A DNA stretch of 64,000 bases. Source: Pachyseris speciosa (lineage: Eukaryota > Cnidaria > Anthozoa > Scleractinia > Pachyseridae). Position 1 is the first letter of the stretch. The number at the start of each line of letters is the position of its first letter. Positions 23,831 through 35,735 of this stretch are shown in pieces. A program made the translations under genes and the position numbers. The stretch is from NCBI GenBank assembly GCA_016490735.1, contig JAEMWC010000614.1, positions 1-64,000 on the forward strand, written 5' to 3'. Under the pieces are notes generated by a model, which saw only the letters and a list, made by a program, of their open reading frames with translations, made no database searches and was not told where the DNA came from.

Positions 23831-24894
23831 ACTCTTCATCCATGGTTTACCGTTATCTAAGACAAATAACAAAAATAACAAGTTTATTTTCCTCGCGTTA
23901 GGAATGCAACACTTACATGAAAACTTTTGAAAATAATTGTTCGTTTCTTGTTCGGACGCCATACTAATTCAGTGAAACTTCAAACTATTTAGTTAAGTTG
24001 AGACTGAATAATCTTCTTTAGAATGGATGGAGATGGATTACAACGTGAACGCTTCGAAGTTTTGTGCTTGTATTTTGCTACAAAAATCACTTAATAACTC
24101 GTTGTGTTTTGCTGTTTCTGCGAAAATTCACTTGAATTAATATCTTTCTCTTGGTCTTCGGAGCACTGAATCAAGGCGTTTAATCGTGATTTTGGGAAAG
24201 GTTTACGGGAGCAAAATCACAACCGTTAAGCTAACACGTTACATGCAGCATTCATCACCGCCTCCTTTGTTAGTATTCTTATAAACAAACTGTTAAAGCG
24301 AGACAAATCGACTAAAAAGAAACACAAGTCTCTAAAACACTTACCTGATAGAGTTTCTTTCGTACTTAAAGATCCAAAAAGTGAAGATAAATTCACGCCG
24401 ATTCAATACAATTCTCAATACCAACCGCCACTGGCGCAAACCTTTGAACGCGAGATCGCTCACGTGTTACATCACGTGTTCTAATCATTTTCTTGTAGGG
24501 TAGGGAGCGTGACCAGTGATAAGAGAGTGACCTTTTGTGATTACATTGTACTGCCAATATTTCATCCATTTTTCCTTCGATCCGTGGAATTATTTTTCTC
24601 GAACTTTCCCATCTTCTCAAACCTGTATTCCCTAGATACAAGGGAAGGGAAGGAAAGCTTCAGAAGCTTACCGACCCTTACCAGGGTGGGGAAGGAAGAG
24701 ATAAACAGCATGACCTTGGGAAGCCGCTTTTTCCATCGAAAACGATGCATTACAAAAGCTCTTGTTTCAGCGAGCCAATCGTGAATTACAAAAGGGGACG
24801 AATATGGCATACCGCTGCAACGTTTTTGTCATGCGAGTGGTCCAAGGTTTTATGTTCTTTATCCCACGAGCCTTTGAACAGAGTTGAAAATAAC
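23831..24894. other. No supported gene; one donor-like site
   Basis: A minus-strand CAG|GTAAGTG at about 24353 looks like a good splice donor, and the sequence upstream (24360-24480) could be a 5' UTR, but it would splice into arm A where no exon is recognisable. Open frames at 24393-24810 overlap on both strands and are unlike known proteins. Confidence 0.4.
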
Positions 24895-25381
24895 AGTAAA
24901 GTAATGACTCTGTTTAGTTTCAGTTATGCCAGCTCCTATAAATACATTAATGACTCTAAACGAGGAGTTATATCCACTCCCTTTGCAGAGGTAAAGTAAC
25001 TCTATGAAAATAATTCCCCAAATAGAGTTGTTTTAACTCTTCTTGGAGAGTTGCGATCACTCCATAATTACTCCCTAAGGGGTGTTATACTAACCCCTTA
25101 AAAATGACTCCACAAGAGGAGTTTATTTAACTCCACAAACGAGTTAATTTAACTCCACAGGGAGTTAACTTTAACTCCAATTCAGAGTTACAATAACTCC
25201 CACAGCGTAACTCCAATTTAGGAGTTAAATTTACTCCCCAGTTGAAGAGAAAACTCTTTTGCTGGAGTTAAAATAACTCTTTTTGGAGTTAAAGTAACTC
25301 CGAACAAAAATAACTCCACATTGAGGAGTTAGTTTAACCCCACTTCAGGAGTTAAAATAACTCTTTGAAAATTACTGTGTA
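24895..25381. repeat. Diverged third AACTCC/GGAGTT block ending in TTACTGTGTA
   Basis: Same short-motif composition as the inner ends of arm A, and the same terminus (AAAATTACTGTGTA at 25368-25381), but with different spacing and order. No arm A body follows it. It is therefore an independent, older or short element sharing the terminus. Confidence 0.7.
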
Positions 25382-26844
25382 CATATAATTTGACATTGAA
25401 ACTAGCATGTTCTTAAAGTGCATGCTTTGTGCGGCCCGCAAAAAGTGCCCCCGCGAGGGATGGAAAGGTGAAAAAATTTTTTGCATTGCAGCCATTCTTA
25501 AAATCAACATTAACCTTGCCCTCTTCGAGCCAGAGCTTCATCAAGAATTAAACGTCTACCAGTGGAAACCCTTTAAAGAATTGCTATTCTGAACGCCTTA
25601 GGATCCCAGTACTTGTAATTAACTTCAACTTAGATTTTGATTTAGAGTAGGCGATGAAATCAATATGTAACTCGATGCTTCTCGACATGGCAATTTCCAA
25701 GTGAAGAGACTATAAAAGATATTTTACCTTAATTGCCATGAATACGTGTCCAGTCAAAGAAACCAAAGCTAGGAAGAGATCCGTAATAATCAGGTACAAG
25801 CGTTGTATGCCTTTCCATTTTATATGGTATCGCTTATTGCCCTTGCTGTCTTGACAAATCCAACGAATTGAAACTTATTCACTGTGACTCCAGTGATGAC
25901 CCCATTTGATTAGTGTGTACCTTTCTGTACCAAGCAAACGAAAGTTATGATTTTCGTTGAATAATTATGGGTAGCAGTGGGGAAGACTGGTGTAGTCAAG
26001 GAGGTAGGGTGTTGGAGTGAAAGATATCCACGTAAACGAGACGTGCTTGCAAGAAAATTCTGTGCGATTAAGTAAGGAGATATAATGAAAATAATTTCTT
26101 TTAAAAAGCAAAGTTGACCAAAAAAAAATTTTTTTCAGTTAACTGTCCACAGGCCTCCAACACCCTTCCCTTCTCAAAAATACAATATGGTTTAGTGATT
26201 TACATATCACCTTACGAGTAATATATTGCATGCGTGCTATTTATAAATCACATCTGTGTGATTTATAAATCGCAGATTTGCAGAGAAAAGGTAAAATGCT
26301 CAGGTTTATGAATCGCAAACTTACGTTGCCGCGACTTTTAGCCCGCGAACTTATGTTGCTCCAAAGTCGCGCAAAGGTCGTACAACTGGAAATTTATAAA
26401 ACGACTTTATTTGCAATATACTAATAACACATAAACGGCCCAACCTAAAACTGCGGCATATCCTTGCGTTATATTTTCACTACTCTTTCGATTCGATAAT
26501 CCTGGGCACCCCTATAAACATTTTACTCGTTCAAAGATTCAAGATTTCCTTTCTGAAAGTCAAAAATATAAAAGGAAAAATTTGCGGTATCTTAACAAAT
26601 AAGTAAGGGCCTTTTTTTAACGAACATTTTAAGGAGAACTATATACCAGTTCTTGAGGGAGGGCTATTTATGGCGCTTTCTTTCAGACCGTTGAGCTGGC
26701 ACTTTTAGCTTGAATTTGTCACATAGCACTAGGAAGTAATCCCTCCCAGTTTCCATACCTCTCTGCTTTTCTCCAAACCGCATAGATCGTACTACAACAA
26801 CAATAATAATAGTGTAAATGATATATGAAATGAATCATATATGA
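25382..26844. other. Mostly unassigned; palindrome at 26240-26270
   Basis: No frame looks like a gene. TTTATAAATCACA at 26240 and TGTGATTTATAAA at 26257 form a 13-bp hairpin with almost no loop, and related ATTTATAAA words recur up to 26400, suggesting a small degraded MITE. Confidence 0.45.
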
Positions 26845-26980
26845 ACTGCGGAAATGAAATCAAAAGAAGAATGATCCTCGCAGTTGTGAACGCAATTTAT
26901 GCAATTGCGAAAAGAAGCCTGAAAAAATTTCAGGACTTCAACGGGGTTTGAACCCGTGACCTCGCGATTACCGGTGCGAT

Positions 26981-27021
<41 letters not shown>

Positions 27022-27030
27022 AGGTCAATT
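26845..27030 (-). mobile_element. tRNA-derived SINE, second copy
   Basis: Minus-strand homologue of 11120-11287. The tRNA-like head lies at about 27006-26934 with A box at 26999-26988 and B box at 26954-26944. The anticodon loop region reads ACCGGTAAT, one base longer than in the other copy. The tail (26930-26865) is the part also found truncated at 2008-2074. A GAT microsatellite (27036-27085) abuts it. Confidence 0.85.
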
Positions 27031-27035
27031 GTGTA

Positions 27036-27039
27036 ATGG

Positions 27040-27080
<41 letters not shown>

Positions 27081-27170
27081 GTGTTGGTAGTGGTGGTGGT
27101 GAAGATGATCGTATTTAATAGCGCACGTATGCTAAGTTCATTGCGCTTTACAAACGTTTCGTGAATCTGG
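27036..27170. repeat. GAT microsatellite and shared TAGCGCA tail
   Basis: About 16 GAT units followed by GGTGGTGGTG and then a TTTAATAGCGCACGTA...TTCATTGCGCTTTACAAAC tail. The same arrangement recurs at 59345-59460, so both are ends of one repeat family, possibly a LINE 3' end. Confidence 0.6.
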
Positions 27171-28790
27171 CGCGTTACCATGGTAACTGATTTAAGTACC
27201 CTTAAATATAGTCCAACAATAGAGTTGCAAAGAGACATAGTTTGCCCACACCATTAAATGTCCTTCTTTGTAATCTTTAATCATTTTACAGCAACTACAA
27301 CAACGAAAAACCCTTTCGAGCCTTCTTAAATGCTTTTCTCACTTTCTTTCAGGAATCAATCAAAGTTCCCTTCTTCGTTTCAGTCTTACATAATCTGAAA
27401 ATCCCGCCAAGCGTATTACAACAAACATCATTTCATTTACCCGACGCATTCAAAGGTTGTTCCACAAGAATACTACTTGATTAGATCTTGTTATCATTAC
27501 GTAAATAAAACATTTTACTGTAGATTTTAACACCATAAAGAATAAGGAAGAAATAAATACTATATTTTACGCAATGTCTATAATATTGCTGGATGGCATT
27601 TTGTGCCGTTGTGAAAAATACTCCGGCCTGGTGTCAACGGAAGTGGTCCAAATTCCACTAGAATCCAATCCTCGCTCCTCGTTGTTGATTCCCGTTTCGG
27701 TTCGATTCTTTGTTCACACAACTCCAGAAAGTGTTACGATAACCTATCCGATATGTGACGATTCACTTTCAAAACTGCAGCGGCCCAGGATCGCTCCGAC
27801 GCAAAAACCGTGAAGAAATCATAGTTTTGAATGTGAACAAAAGCCCTATCTGATATGGTTTTTGAGCCGGCACAAGAGCTATCCGGTATAGTGTAGACAT
27901 GAAGCAGAGCAGTCTAACATCAAGCGGTATCAACCCAAAACGTTGCTTGGATGTGCGTTCTTTATATCACGATTTTCTGTACTTGGGAAATAAGCAAGCT
28001 GAGTTTCTAGAAAATGTTTAAAAAAAAAATAAATCTAAAAAGGAGGCGCAGTGCCACTACAAGGAATCAGCAGTGTTTTAAATACCATATAATCGTTTGC
28101 CGTCTGTTGGAGAAAACCTGGAAGGTCACTCCACGCTCTTGTTTCCTATCGTGTAGCCAAGCGTACACTTAACACGTGGCCTACGATGATCAACGTCTTG
28201 TGATTTATCAAACGATTAGTGAATATATTGAGAATCATAAAATATCATTGCCATAATTGCACGCACGTCTGTGAATAGAATACAAATAGTATTATAAAGA
28301 AAGATGTAAATCAAACATTCTTATTCATAATATAACACAGCAACAACTTTGTTTCTCAAATATCTTTTCAGTTTATTACAAAGGTCATTGTCTAAAACTG
28401 CGTACTAAATCGGGCTGCTAAAATTAATTTACATCATCTCAATAATAAGTACTGAAATAAAGTGCTCCCGAACTGTAAATTTGTTTAAAGCTGTGCAAAT
28501 CTGGCTGTTGCAAACTTGCAACTAATTTGAAAACATATCTAAATGAAACAACAACTCTCACAAGAAGTTCACCTTAAATTGTTACAAATAATTAGTGGTA
28601 AAGAATAGTGGTCCGATCCTCAAATGTTCTTAAAATAGAATGACATCCTGGAATGTCAACATTTATCTCTTCTAGAAATAAAAATGCAACAGGCAACGAT
28701 TTAGGGACCTCTTTAGGATGCTTCAGCAGGGTATATGACAAAAACAAAAAAACACAGCAAAACGGTAGTATTATTATTAATTATTAATTA

Positions 28791-28823
<33 letters not shown>

Positions 28824-28962
28824 TTATTATTATTATTTGAAACTGAATCGTTTCCCGAGAATAAATGTACCGCGTTATCAGTTACCATTGCTCTTGAGAC
28901 CTGAGTTTGGAAAACGCCTTTGGCAAGTGCTCACAATTTATTTCATCCGCAAGTTATTTTTT

Positions 28963-29195
28963 TAGCCTGCGTCGCACACGTAAACTAACCTCGGTTAGTA
29001 ACGACTGCGAAGCAGCGGCGAATTCCTTGTTCCGTATAGCAGATTGGGGGTACGCGCTATGATTGGCCCGTTAACAAAAGGCTTTTGTTGACCTGCCAGT
29101 AATAGCGCGTACTCAAATTCTGATACACAGGACAATGAATTCGGTGCCGCTTTGCTGACGTTACCAATTGAGTTGACATCTGCGACGCAAGCTAG
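28963..29195. mobile_element. Palindromic MITE (TAGCCTGCGTCGC family) in family B
   Basis: Begins TAGCCTGCGTCGCACACGTA and ends with the inverted ACATCTGCGACGCAAGCTA. Same position as in the other family B copies. A GT/TTTG-rich low-complexity stretch (29200-29310) follows. Confidence 0.6.
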
Positions 29196-30856
29196 CTATT
29201 TTGTTTTGTTTTGTTTTTTTGGCTTTGTTTTTTTTCGTTTGTTGTTGTTGCTGTGTTGTTTTATTTTTGTTTTTGTTTTGTTTTGTTTGTTTGTTTGTTT
29301 TTTTTTTTTTTAGAAATTCATGGCCATGTCGGAGACACTTCGTAATTTGATTAGGTCAAAGGTTTCAATTTCTTAATTAACACTATTGACTGATGTAACC
29401 TTGAATGAACTTTCATTGATTATCACTTAGCAACGACCAATAAGAGATTAGATATTCGATTACGCGATACTTCAGTATATAAGTCTAGGGTTCTTTGTTT
29501 TTTGGCAGAGAGTAGTTTTACACACCCGTTGTAAGACGAATACGAGAGATATTGATTAAAACGCTTAGTAAACTCAGTCGAGTCTACTTAATGAGATCGA
29601 GAGTTCACTAGGTCATAACCCCTTGTAAGCGGGGCAAAGTTTACAAAAGCCGGCTTAATTGACTAACAGCCCACAAATTCTACATAAACAATATTCACTT
29701 CACAGATTAAAGTAACAAACAGTTGTTGAGCCATAAGTCATACGTGATAACTTGATAAGTAATCGCCGCCAGGCGGATGACTTCAATCCAAACGGTTGCA
29801 AAACAACAAACCTGAAAAAACTCAAGGCTTCATCAGGAATCGAACGCTCCTTTTTTTACAATAATTGAGAATCAGATGGTGCAAGACAGCAATTCGAAGA
29901 ATACCCCACGATAAGTTAGTTAAAGTAGATAACAATCAAATAAACCAAATATGAGAACTACAAATGTAAGGGGAAATGATGAAAGTACATGTTCGTGAAA
30001 GTTAAACGTGTTAGCGGTTGAAAATAAACAAAGATGAAAAACTATTCAGTCACCTTTGAAATCAGTTCCTTTGTGGTATTGTTCCTTGGTGTGGACTGCG
30101 CTTTCCCCTTGAAGTTCTAGGGACACAATCTGTGTAGATAGATATAAATAGTGGTAAAACTGAATATCTTTGAATTGAATTCAGACCTGAAGGCAGTTAA
30201 TTTTCATGTATTCGTATCAACATGACAAACTACCGTCATTCTTCGCTAACCTCTTTAACGCTAATGAAATTTATACATTCATACAATGCGCGATCAGCAT
30301 TAAAGATAAATATCGAATAGATGGCAAAACTAATTAAAATTATGGCAAACTTTATATCATATTTAGAGACCAATTAAATGTAATAGCCTTCCCTTGACAT
30401 AAGAAACATAACCCTGTTCGATATGTCCAAACATAAACTTAAAGAATTGTTTACAAAATTATTCTTTTATAATCTTTTTTTATTATTATTAATTTTTTTT
30501 AATGAGACTAGTGTGTTAGTCAAAAACAAATAGCATTTTTCCCATCGTTAATGTAAAACATGACGTTCGCCTTCTATTATTACATTACTGTGGTAAATTT
30601 TCTACAAGATTTAACTGTTTTCGAAAATAACTCAGTATAGGTGTCATTTAGGCAAAATATGAAGAAATTCGAGATTTCGCGAATGACGCCGGATTCTCGA
30701 ATAATATAGCCTTTTTGACATTAGAAACATAAGCTCGTTCAATATGTTTAAACATGATCGGTTAAAGAGAATGTGAAAATTATCTTTTATCATTGTTTTC
30801 TTTATAATGAAACTAGTCTCTTAGTCAAAAATGACATGTTTCTCGTCGATAATCAG

Positions 30857-31286
30857 GGGCACCCAACGAGCAGTCTCAGTAGACATCTGTTCGGTGGATG
30901 GTAGTTCGCCTTAGGCTTTCGGCGTCGATTAAAGAGTACACTCGGATGTCCATAACTGAAAACGTGGCCTAAAGGCTCTAATGGAGAAAACATAGCCCCC
31001 GAGGTTTTCTGGAAGGTGATATTTGCTGTTTTTGGCAGTCAAAAACATCAGCTAGCATTTAATTAAAATAGTTCCCAAGAAAGTTCGTGGAAAGTTCATT
31101 TCAACTAGCATTTTATCAAAGAAAAAGTCTGTTCCCTAACATTTGCACGCAGTTACAATTTCAGTTAAGGAATCCAAAAATATTAAATATTCTAACTTAC
31201 GGGAAAAAAATACACTTGAAACAGACTTCAAACACAATAAGATACTTAAGAAAAAGCCTTTCTAGAGCCTTTGGTTGACTTGGCTG
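30857..31286. mobile_element. MITE with GGGCACCCA termini and 11-bp duplication
   Basis: Ends GGGCACCCAACG and GGATGGGTGCCC are inverted. TCGATAATCAG stands directly outside both ends, an 11-bp target duplication. Mutator-like elements make duplications of 9-11 bp, so a MULE-type MITE is likely. The same insertion, same flank, is in the copy at 49590-50000. Confidence 0.65.
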
Positions 31287-31700
31287 GATGGGTGCCCTCG
31301 ATAATCAGTACAAAACACGAAATCCGCCTTCTGTTATACGTTACTATCCCCAGTTACTAAGCGAGAATCTTCTGAAAAGATCAGCAGAGCTTGCTGGATC
31401 TCCTGCCTATTGATTATGTCATAGGTTGCTTTGAGTGAATGGCCAATAAAGGCACAAGACTTGTAACCCCCATACCTGTTGGAGACATTCTTCAACAAAG
31501 ATATCTTCTGTCCTGTTTTTTTAAAGGCTGAATATCTCCTCAGATCAGCAAGAGAGAATGGATTCACACACTTGCGATCTCTTATTTATCAAATAATTCG
31601 GCTATTCCTTTGTTGATCTTATGATCTATGAGCACAAACTGGCATAAAAATCAAAACGTAATCACCTCCCGCCTGTGAAATATAATATATCATGACATAT

Positions 31701-31713
31701 TCACTATTTAACA

Positions 31714-31745
<32 letters not shown>

Positions 31746-32853
31746 CACTGATTGCAGTCTGTAAAGATGCTAAAACAAGTGTGTCAGGAAAACGGGGGCG
31801 GTCCTTTTTTAAAGCAGGGAAATTCTCAGGGGTAATATATAGTAAACGTGCTAAAAAAAACAGGTTGCAATATTAAAAACAGGCTGCAATATTAAAAATA
31901 TTGCAGCCTGTTTGTTTTATGACGCTTAGTATATATGGCTCTTTTAAAACGGCCTTGTTTTACGCTAAAAAACGCCAATCTTTAAATACTTTAAGGATCC
32001 AGCGCCATTTCCTCCGACTGTTTTCAGCGGCCAAACTTCTTCCAAATTCTTCCAACTCGGTTGTCCTAATAGGCTTCTCACAAAGCACTCATCTGAAACA
32101 AAATTAAACACCACACATTACTAATAAAAATGCCATGGCGCGATTCAATTAAATCATGTATTAAAAGCAGGAAAATTAAACGGGCTAATGAAACTTACCC
32201 TCGTTCTCCAAATCACCAGCTTTAGGTGAATCTTCGCCAGTATTTCGAGTTCGGTTTTGTTGTGTTCTAAAAATCGCTTCTTCATCCTCGTCTGATGTGA
32301 AGCCATCGTCGTACACTTCTTTCATGTCTGGTCACACTACTGAAGGAAAAAGTTACTCTGCACGTGCAAATACCACGGTATATCTAATTGTCTATTGTTT
32401 CCGTATGGTTTGCCGGAAAACAAAGAAGAACAAGGAGATCTGTTGAAATTATCATTAGTGGCAATTGTTCAGCAAACCCGCTAGTTGGAAAACATCACAT
32501 GTTCAAAAACAAACAACACAAATCAACTATTAAAACAAAGGCATTTACAGAAAAAACTATGATAAGTGCAAAACGGGCCTCATTTCTCAAACTGCAAGTT
32601 GTTTTGCAGTAGTTCAGAGACCTGCTTGTTGAGAAATGTTGAAAACAACAACACATACACGAAACACAATCAAATGTTCAAATGCTACTGCTTTTATTGG
32701 GATGCAAGGCATCTCAGTCACCAATTCCCAATTGAGCTAATCAACAAGTGCTAATTATGTTTTTATGTGCGTTCACGAACAAAGCGGAAGGGTAGGCTCT
32801 CAGCTGACTGCGATATATTACATATTGCTGCCGGCCTCAGTAACTATCTAATA
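31701..32853 (-). pseudogene. Insert with two exon-like pieces of a Crypton-type recombinase N-terminus
   Basis: Comparison with the family B copy at 50395-50410 shows an extra 1.15 kb here, between GACATAT and ATCAGCC. On the minus strand a Met codon at 32325 opens a 42-codon acidic exon starting MKEVYDDGFTSDEDEEA and ending at a strong donor (G|GTAAGT, 32198). Downstream an acceptor (TTTCAG, near 32093) precedes sequence that reads EEFGRSLAAENSRRKWRW and KVFKDWRF in one frame. That pattern resembles the N-terminal helical domain of cnidarian Crypton-like tyrosine recombinases. The splice phase does not match that frame, so an indel is needed; no catalytic domain follows. Confidence 0.35.
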
Positions 32854-33321
32854 CAGATATCAGCCTTTGCTGTGAGAAGTGAATACCAATTTTCTCTGCA
32901 CTTGGAGGTATTTTTAGCAAGATTTTATGTTTACTTTATTTTTTCTTTTGTTTTTACGATTAATGCCTCCGAAATGCGCTGAACCTGCCTAGTGCAAAAT
33001 ATTATTGAGCCAAGAAAACTTGTATAAGACTAAAAACGTGGACTCTGATGTTACATCATTTCAGGTTCTTAAGCCCTGGTCAAACGGCGCATGATAGTCG
33101 ATGATAGTTGATGATAGTCGATGATAGTTGAAGCGCGCGCTTCCGTTTGACCACCAACTATCATGCACTATCATCGACTATCATCAACTATCATTCATTT
33201 TGAGCTTGTTCAAATTCTTCATGATAGTCGATGATAGTTTTTCTCGTTTGACCACGCATATGATAGTTCATGATAGTTTTTGGTCAGCTGTTTTCCCCGA
33301 AAATAGACGGGCTCGTTTAAA

Positions 33322-33387
33322 ATGGCCGCCAAAAGTTCCTCGCGAGGCTCAGCTGCAGCTTCAGAAATACGTGTTTATAGCGGAGCT
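33322..33387 (+). pseudogene. Start of an element-encoded protein, cut by family C
   Basis: An ATG in good context just inside the subterminal repeats begins MAAKSSSRGSAAASEIRVY and is then interrupted by family C copy 2. Its place suggests the first exon of the Harbinger-like element, perhaps its DNA-binding protein; too short to identify. Confidence 0.35.
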
Positions 33388-33426
33388 CCTGCGGCCCGAA
33401 GGGCCGCGAAACGGAGCACCATACCT

Positions 33427-33458
<32 letters not shown>

Positions 33459-34760
33459 AAAATGGCTAGCGTTATTGCTCGTGGGCGCGCACGACGACGA
33501 CGACGACGACGACGGTGGTGTTGCCCAATAACTAATAATATCCTAATAATAATCATAATAATCCAACATGGCGGCCATACTCCACCTGGCCCAGCAGCTG
33601 ACCAGCTAGTTTACAGTGTACACCCAGCGTACATCTTTGATACTGGACATCCATCTTATAGCCAATTGACACCTGTCAAAACAAGGTATCCGCTGACCAA
33701 TGTCACGTGACCATATCGCGGGCTCAAGTTGAGACCTCATCGAGGTCAGCTGATTTTTTGAAGTTGACCGCTGACCAGGTACTTGCTTTCGATTTGATCG
33801 CAGGCTCAAGCCAGGCGTGGGACACCCAAACCAAATCGAGGCTTAATTTTTCGCGCGCTTTCTGCGGCTCGTAATTTCACATTCACTTTGTTTCTTCATT
33901 TTGAGCAAAACAACTTCGTCTTCGATCGAAGTTTGTCTTTAAATTTGCGTAAAAAGCATAAAAATCAAGAACTTGTCAAAAGATACTCCGGAACGTGAAT
34001 TTTCAAGTGATGAAGGGAAGAGCGATTTTTATCAAGAAAAGATTCAAACTTGGATCGATTGTGCGGTTGAAAACAGTATAATTCAACGCTTCAAGGGCTT
34101 TCACTTTACCGCGGCATCTTGCATCTCACTAAGAAAGGTCACTTAACAGTTCACCTGTGTTAATGGGAGGAACGAGTAGCTCAAACTCTGTGGAAACAGC
34201 TCTTTCTTTGGACAAACCGTTTGCTATTTTTGCGGATGCTTGTTTTTACTTTATTGAAGCTTACGTATTTTCAAGTGGTAGAAACCTCTACAACACAGCG
34301 CAGGACAGTGAGGTAAATTAAATAAATCGAAGCTTGACATTTGGTTTAATCGTTGTTACTTTTATTCAGGAATGAAACTTGTATTTTTCTCTCGAATGGA
34401 TATAAATAACAATCATCTGTACTCGTTTTGGACGTAAATAAGTAGTTGAATTGTTTTTTGTTTTTTTTGTTACGTTGTTTTCTTTGCAAGCGAACGAGTG
34501 TTTTTACTCGGCTTGGCTGACTGTTTTTCGACCTTGGTACCTCAACAGCGTTAAGAAACTTTTGCCCTTATCTTAATACCACGTAATCACAATGAGTCCT
34601 CGTAAAATTAAGCATTAAAGCTCGAGTAAAAAAAAAAGCCGATCAAATGCATTTGCATGTGCACGTCTCAAAATCTGACATAAAATTGTCAAAATTTGAA
34701 AAACGTTTTAGAGATCTTCGTCGAAAGCGGCCTGTAAACAACAATATTAAGTTTCGCCGT

Positions 34761-35033
34761 CTATAAACATGTCGTCTTAATTTGTTTGAACCGGTAAGAA
34801 TCAGCGTTTGGATTGTTAAAAACACCGAAATGGGTTGACTGGCTGGGCTGGCTTTGAAAAATTTTATATTGGACGGGTCTGCGAGAGAAATGCTGGTGTG
34901 GTTTGGCAAGCGCTTTCTTCGTTAACTGGATGACGCTTTGCCACTGAGAATCATTAATTGAAGAAGGTTCTTCGGAAGACATGGGAAGTACCAGTAAAAC
35001 TATAAAAGCTCTTAAGCGTTTTGTGTCAGCCAA
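34761..35033 (-). CDS. Unrecognised 90-residue open frame in family C copy 2
   Basis: A minus-strand ATG frame; the stretch from its second Met reads MSSEEPSSINDSQWQSVIQL, hydrophilic and without low complexity. I do not recognise a domain. The equivalent segment of copy 3 is replaced by the 39112-39492 MITE, so conservation cannot be tested here. Could be an exon of an unknown element protein or chance. Confidence 0.2.
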   Translation of the reverse strand: MADTKRLRAFIVLLVLPMSSEEPSSINDSQWQSVIQLTKKALAKPHQHFSRRPVQYKIFQSQPSQSTHFGVFNNPNADSYRFKQIKTTCL

Positions 35034-35094
35034 GGAAAGATTTTGTGGGAAATGGCGCTATTATTCAGCTCTGTCGCGTTGCGAGTGATTGCTG

Positions 35095-35510
35095 CCTCAG
35101 CGATTCCTGTTGACTTCTCTAAACGATCAGGTGTGGACCTCTTTTTTGTCTTTTCTACGGACATTTATGTCAAAATTGCTAAGCAATTTTTGTTACTTGT
35201 CTAATTTCTCCACCTTCTCCAAGAATCTTATTCGTATTGTGCTTTGTTTTCTTGTAATACTTGTGTTTGTTGTTCTGTTGTTTCTGAACCGCGGTTAATT
35301 CCTGTTGACTGCTCTTAACGATCAGTTTTTACCCTTTATTGTCTTTTCTACGGGCATTTATGTCAAAATAAATACCGATTTTTCTTGACTAATCAGTACA
35401 AGCTATTATTATTACAAGCTAGTCTTGTTTAATTTCTCCACCTTCTTCTTCCAGCAAAACACTCGCATCGTACTTTGTTCGCTTGTAGTGTTTTCTTTTT
35501 TCAATCCGCT
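35095..35510. repeat. Direct repeats, about 200-bp period, inside family C
   Basis: The words ATTCCTGTTGACT and CTAAACGATCAG (or TTAACGATCAG), followed by TTTTCTACGGACATTTATGT and a TCTCCACCTTCT block, occur twice here. They recur at about 39600, 39800 and 40005 in copy 3. The tandem array is part of family C. Confidence 0.6.
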
Positions 35511-35735
35511 TTGAATTCCGTTACGCTTTCATCTGAAAGTAGTTAGGACTCACGAATGTCTGTATTTTTTTTGCAAACGTTTGCTATCGAAAACTCTTCG
35601 TTTTCCCTGCTGCTGCTCAATTGTTTTGGACACAAATTAAACTGGCCCAAATAAAGCCATGCGAAGTTGCTCGGTGAGAGTGTGCAACTCCGATTCTAGG
35701 CTTGGCCTGGCTAAATATAAGCTTATATATGGCCT

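Larger units (their letters stand above)
27340..33071 (+). repeat. Family B repeat, copy 3 (5' portion)
   Basis: The longest copy. It begins with TCAGGAATCAATCAAAGTTC (also at 60371), then GACGCATTCAAAGG, TAAAGAATAAGGAAGAA, the GCCGTCTGTTGGAGAAAAC block (28098) and all later blocks to CATCATTTCAGGTTC (33055). Private inserts are 27580-27920 (no clear ends) and 31701-32853; the MITEs at 28963 and 30857 are shared with other copies. It is cut at 33071 by the Harbinger-like element and resumes at 40510. No coding frame spans it. Confidence 0.7.
33388..35735 (+). repeat. Family C repeat, copy 2
   Basis: Starts at GCGGAGCTCCTGCGGCCCGA and runs through CCATACCTATAGAAACCCGT, AACATGGCGGCCATACTCCA, TATCGCGGGCTCAAG and AACAATCATCTGTACTCGTT to an AGGCTTGGCCTGGCTAAATA end. 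A CGA trinucleotide run (33490-33515) lies near the start. At the position of the small MITE in the other copies only AAAGCTCGAG is left. Confidence 0.7.

Noticed and set aside
24352..24480. First exon of a host gene on the minus strand
   Set aside because: Only a donor-like site supports it; no coding exon follows in the repeat downstream.
33080..33290. CRISPR-like array of GATAGT repeats
   Set aside because: Units are short, irregular and alternate in direction, without spacers of equal length; they are subterminal motifs of a DNA transposon.
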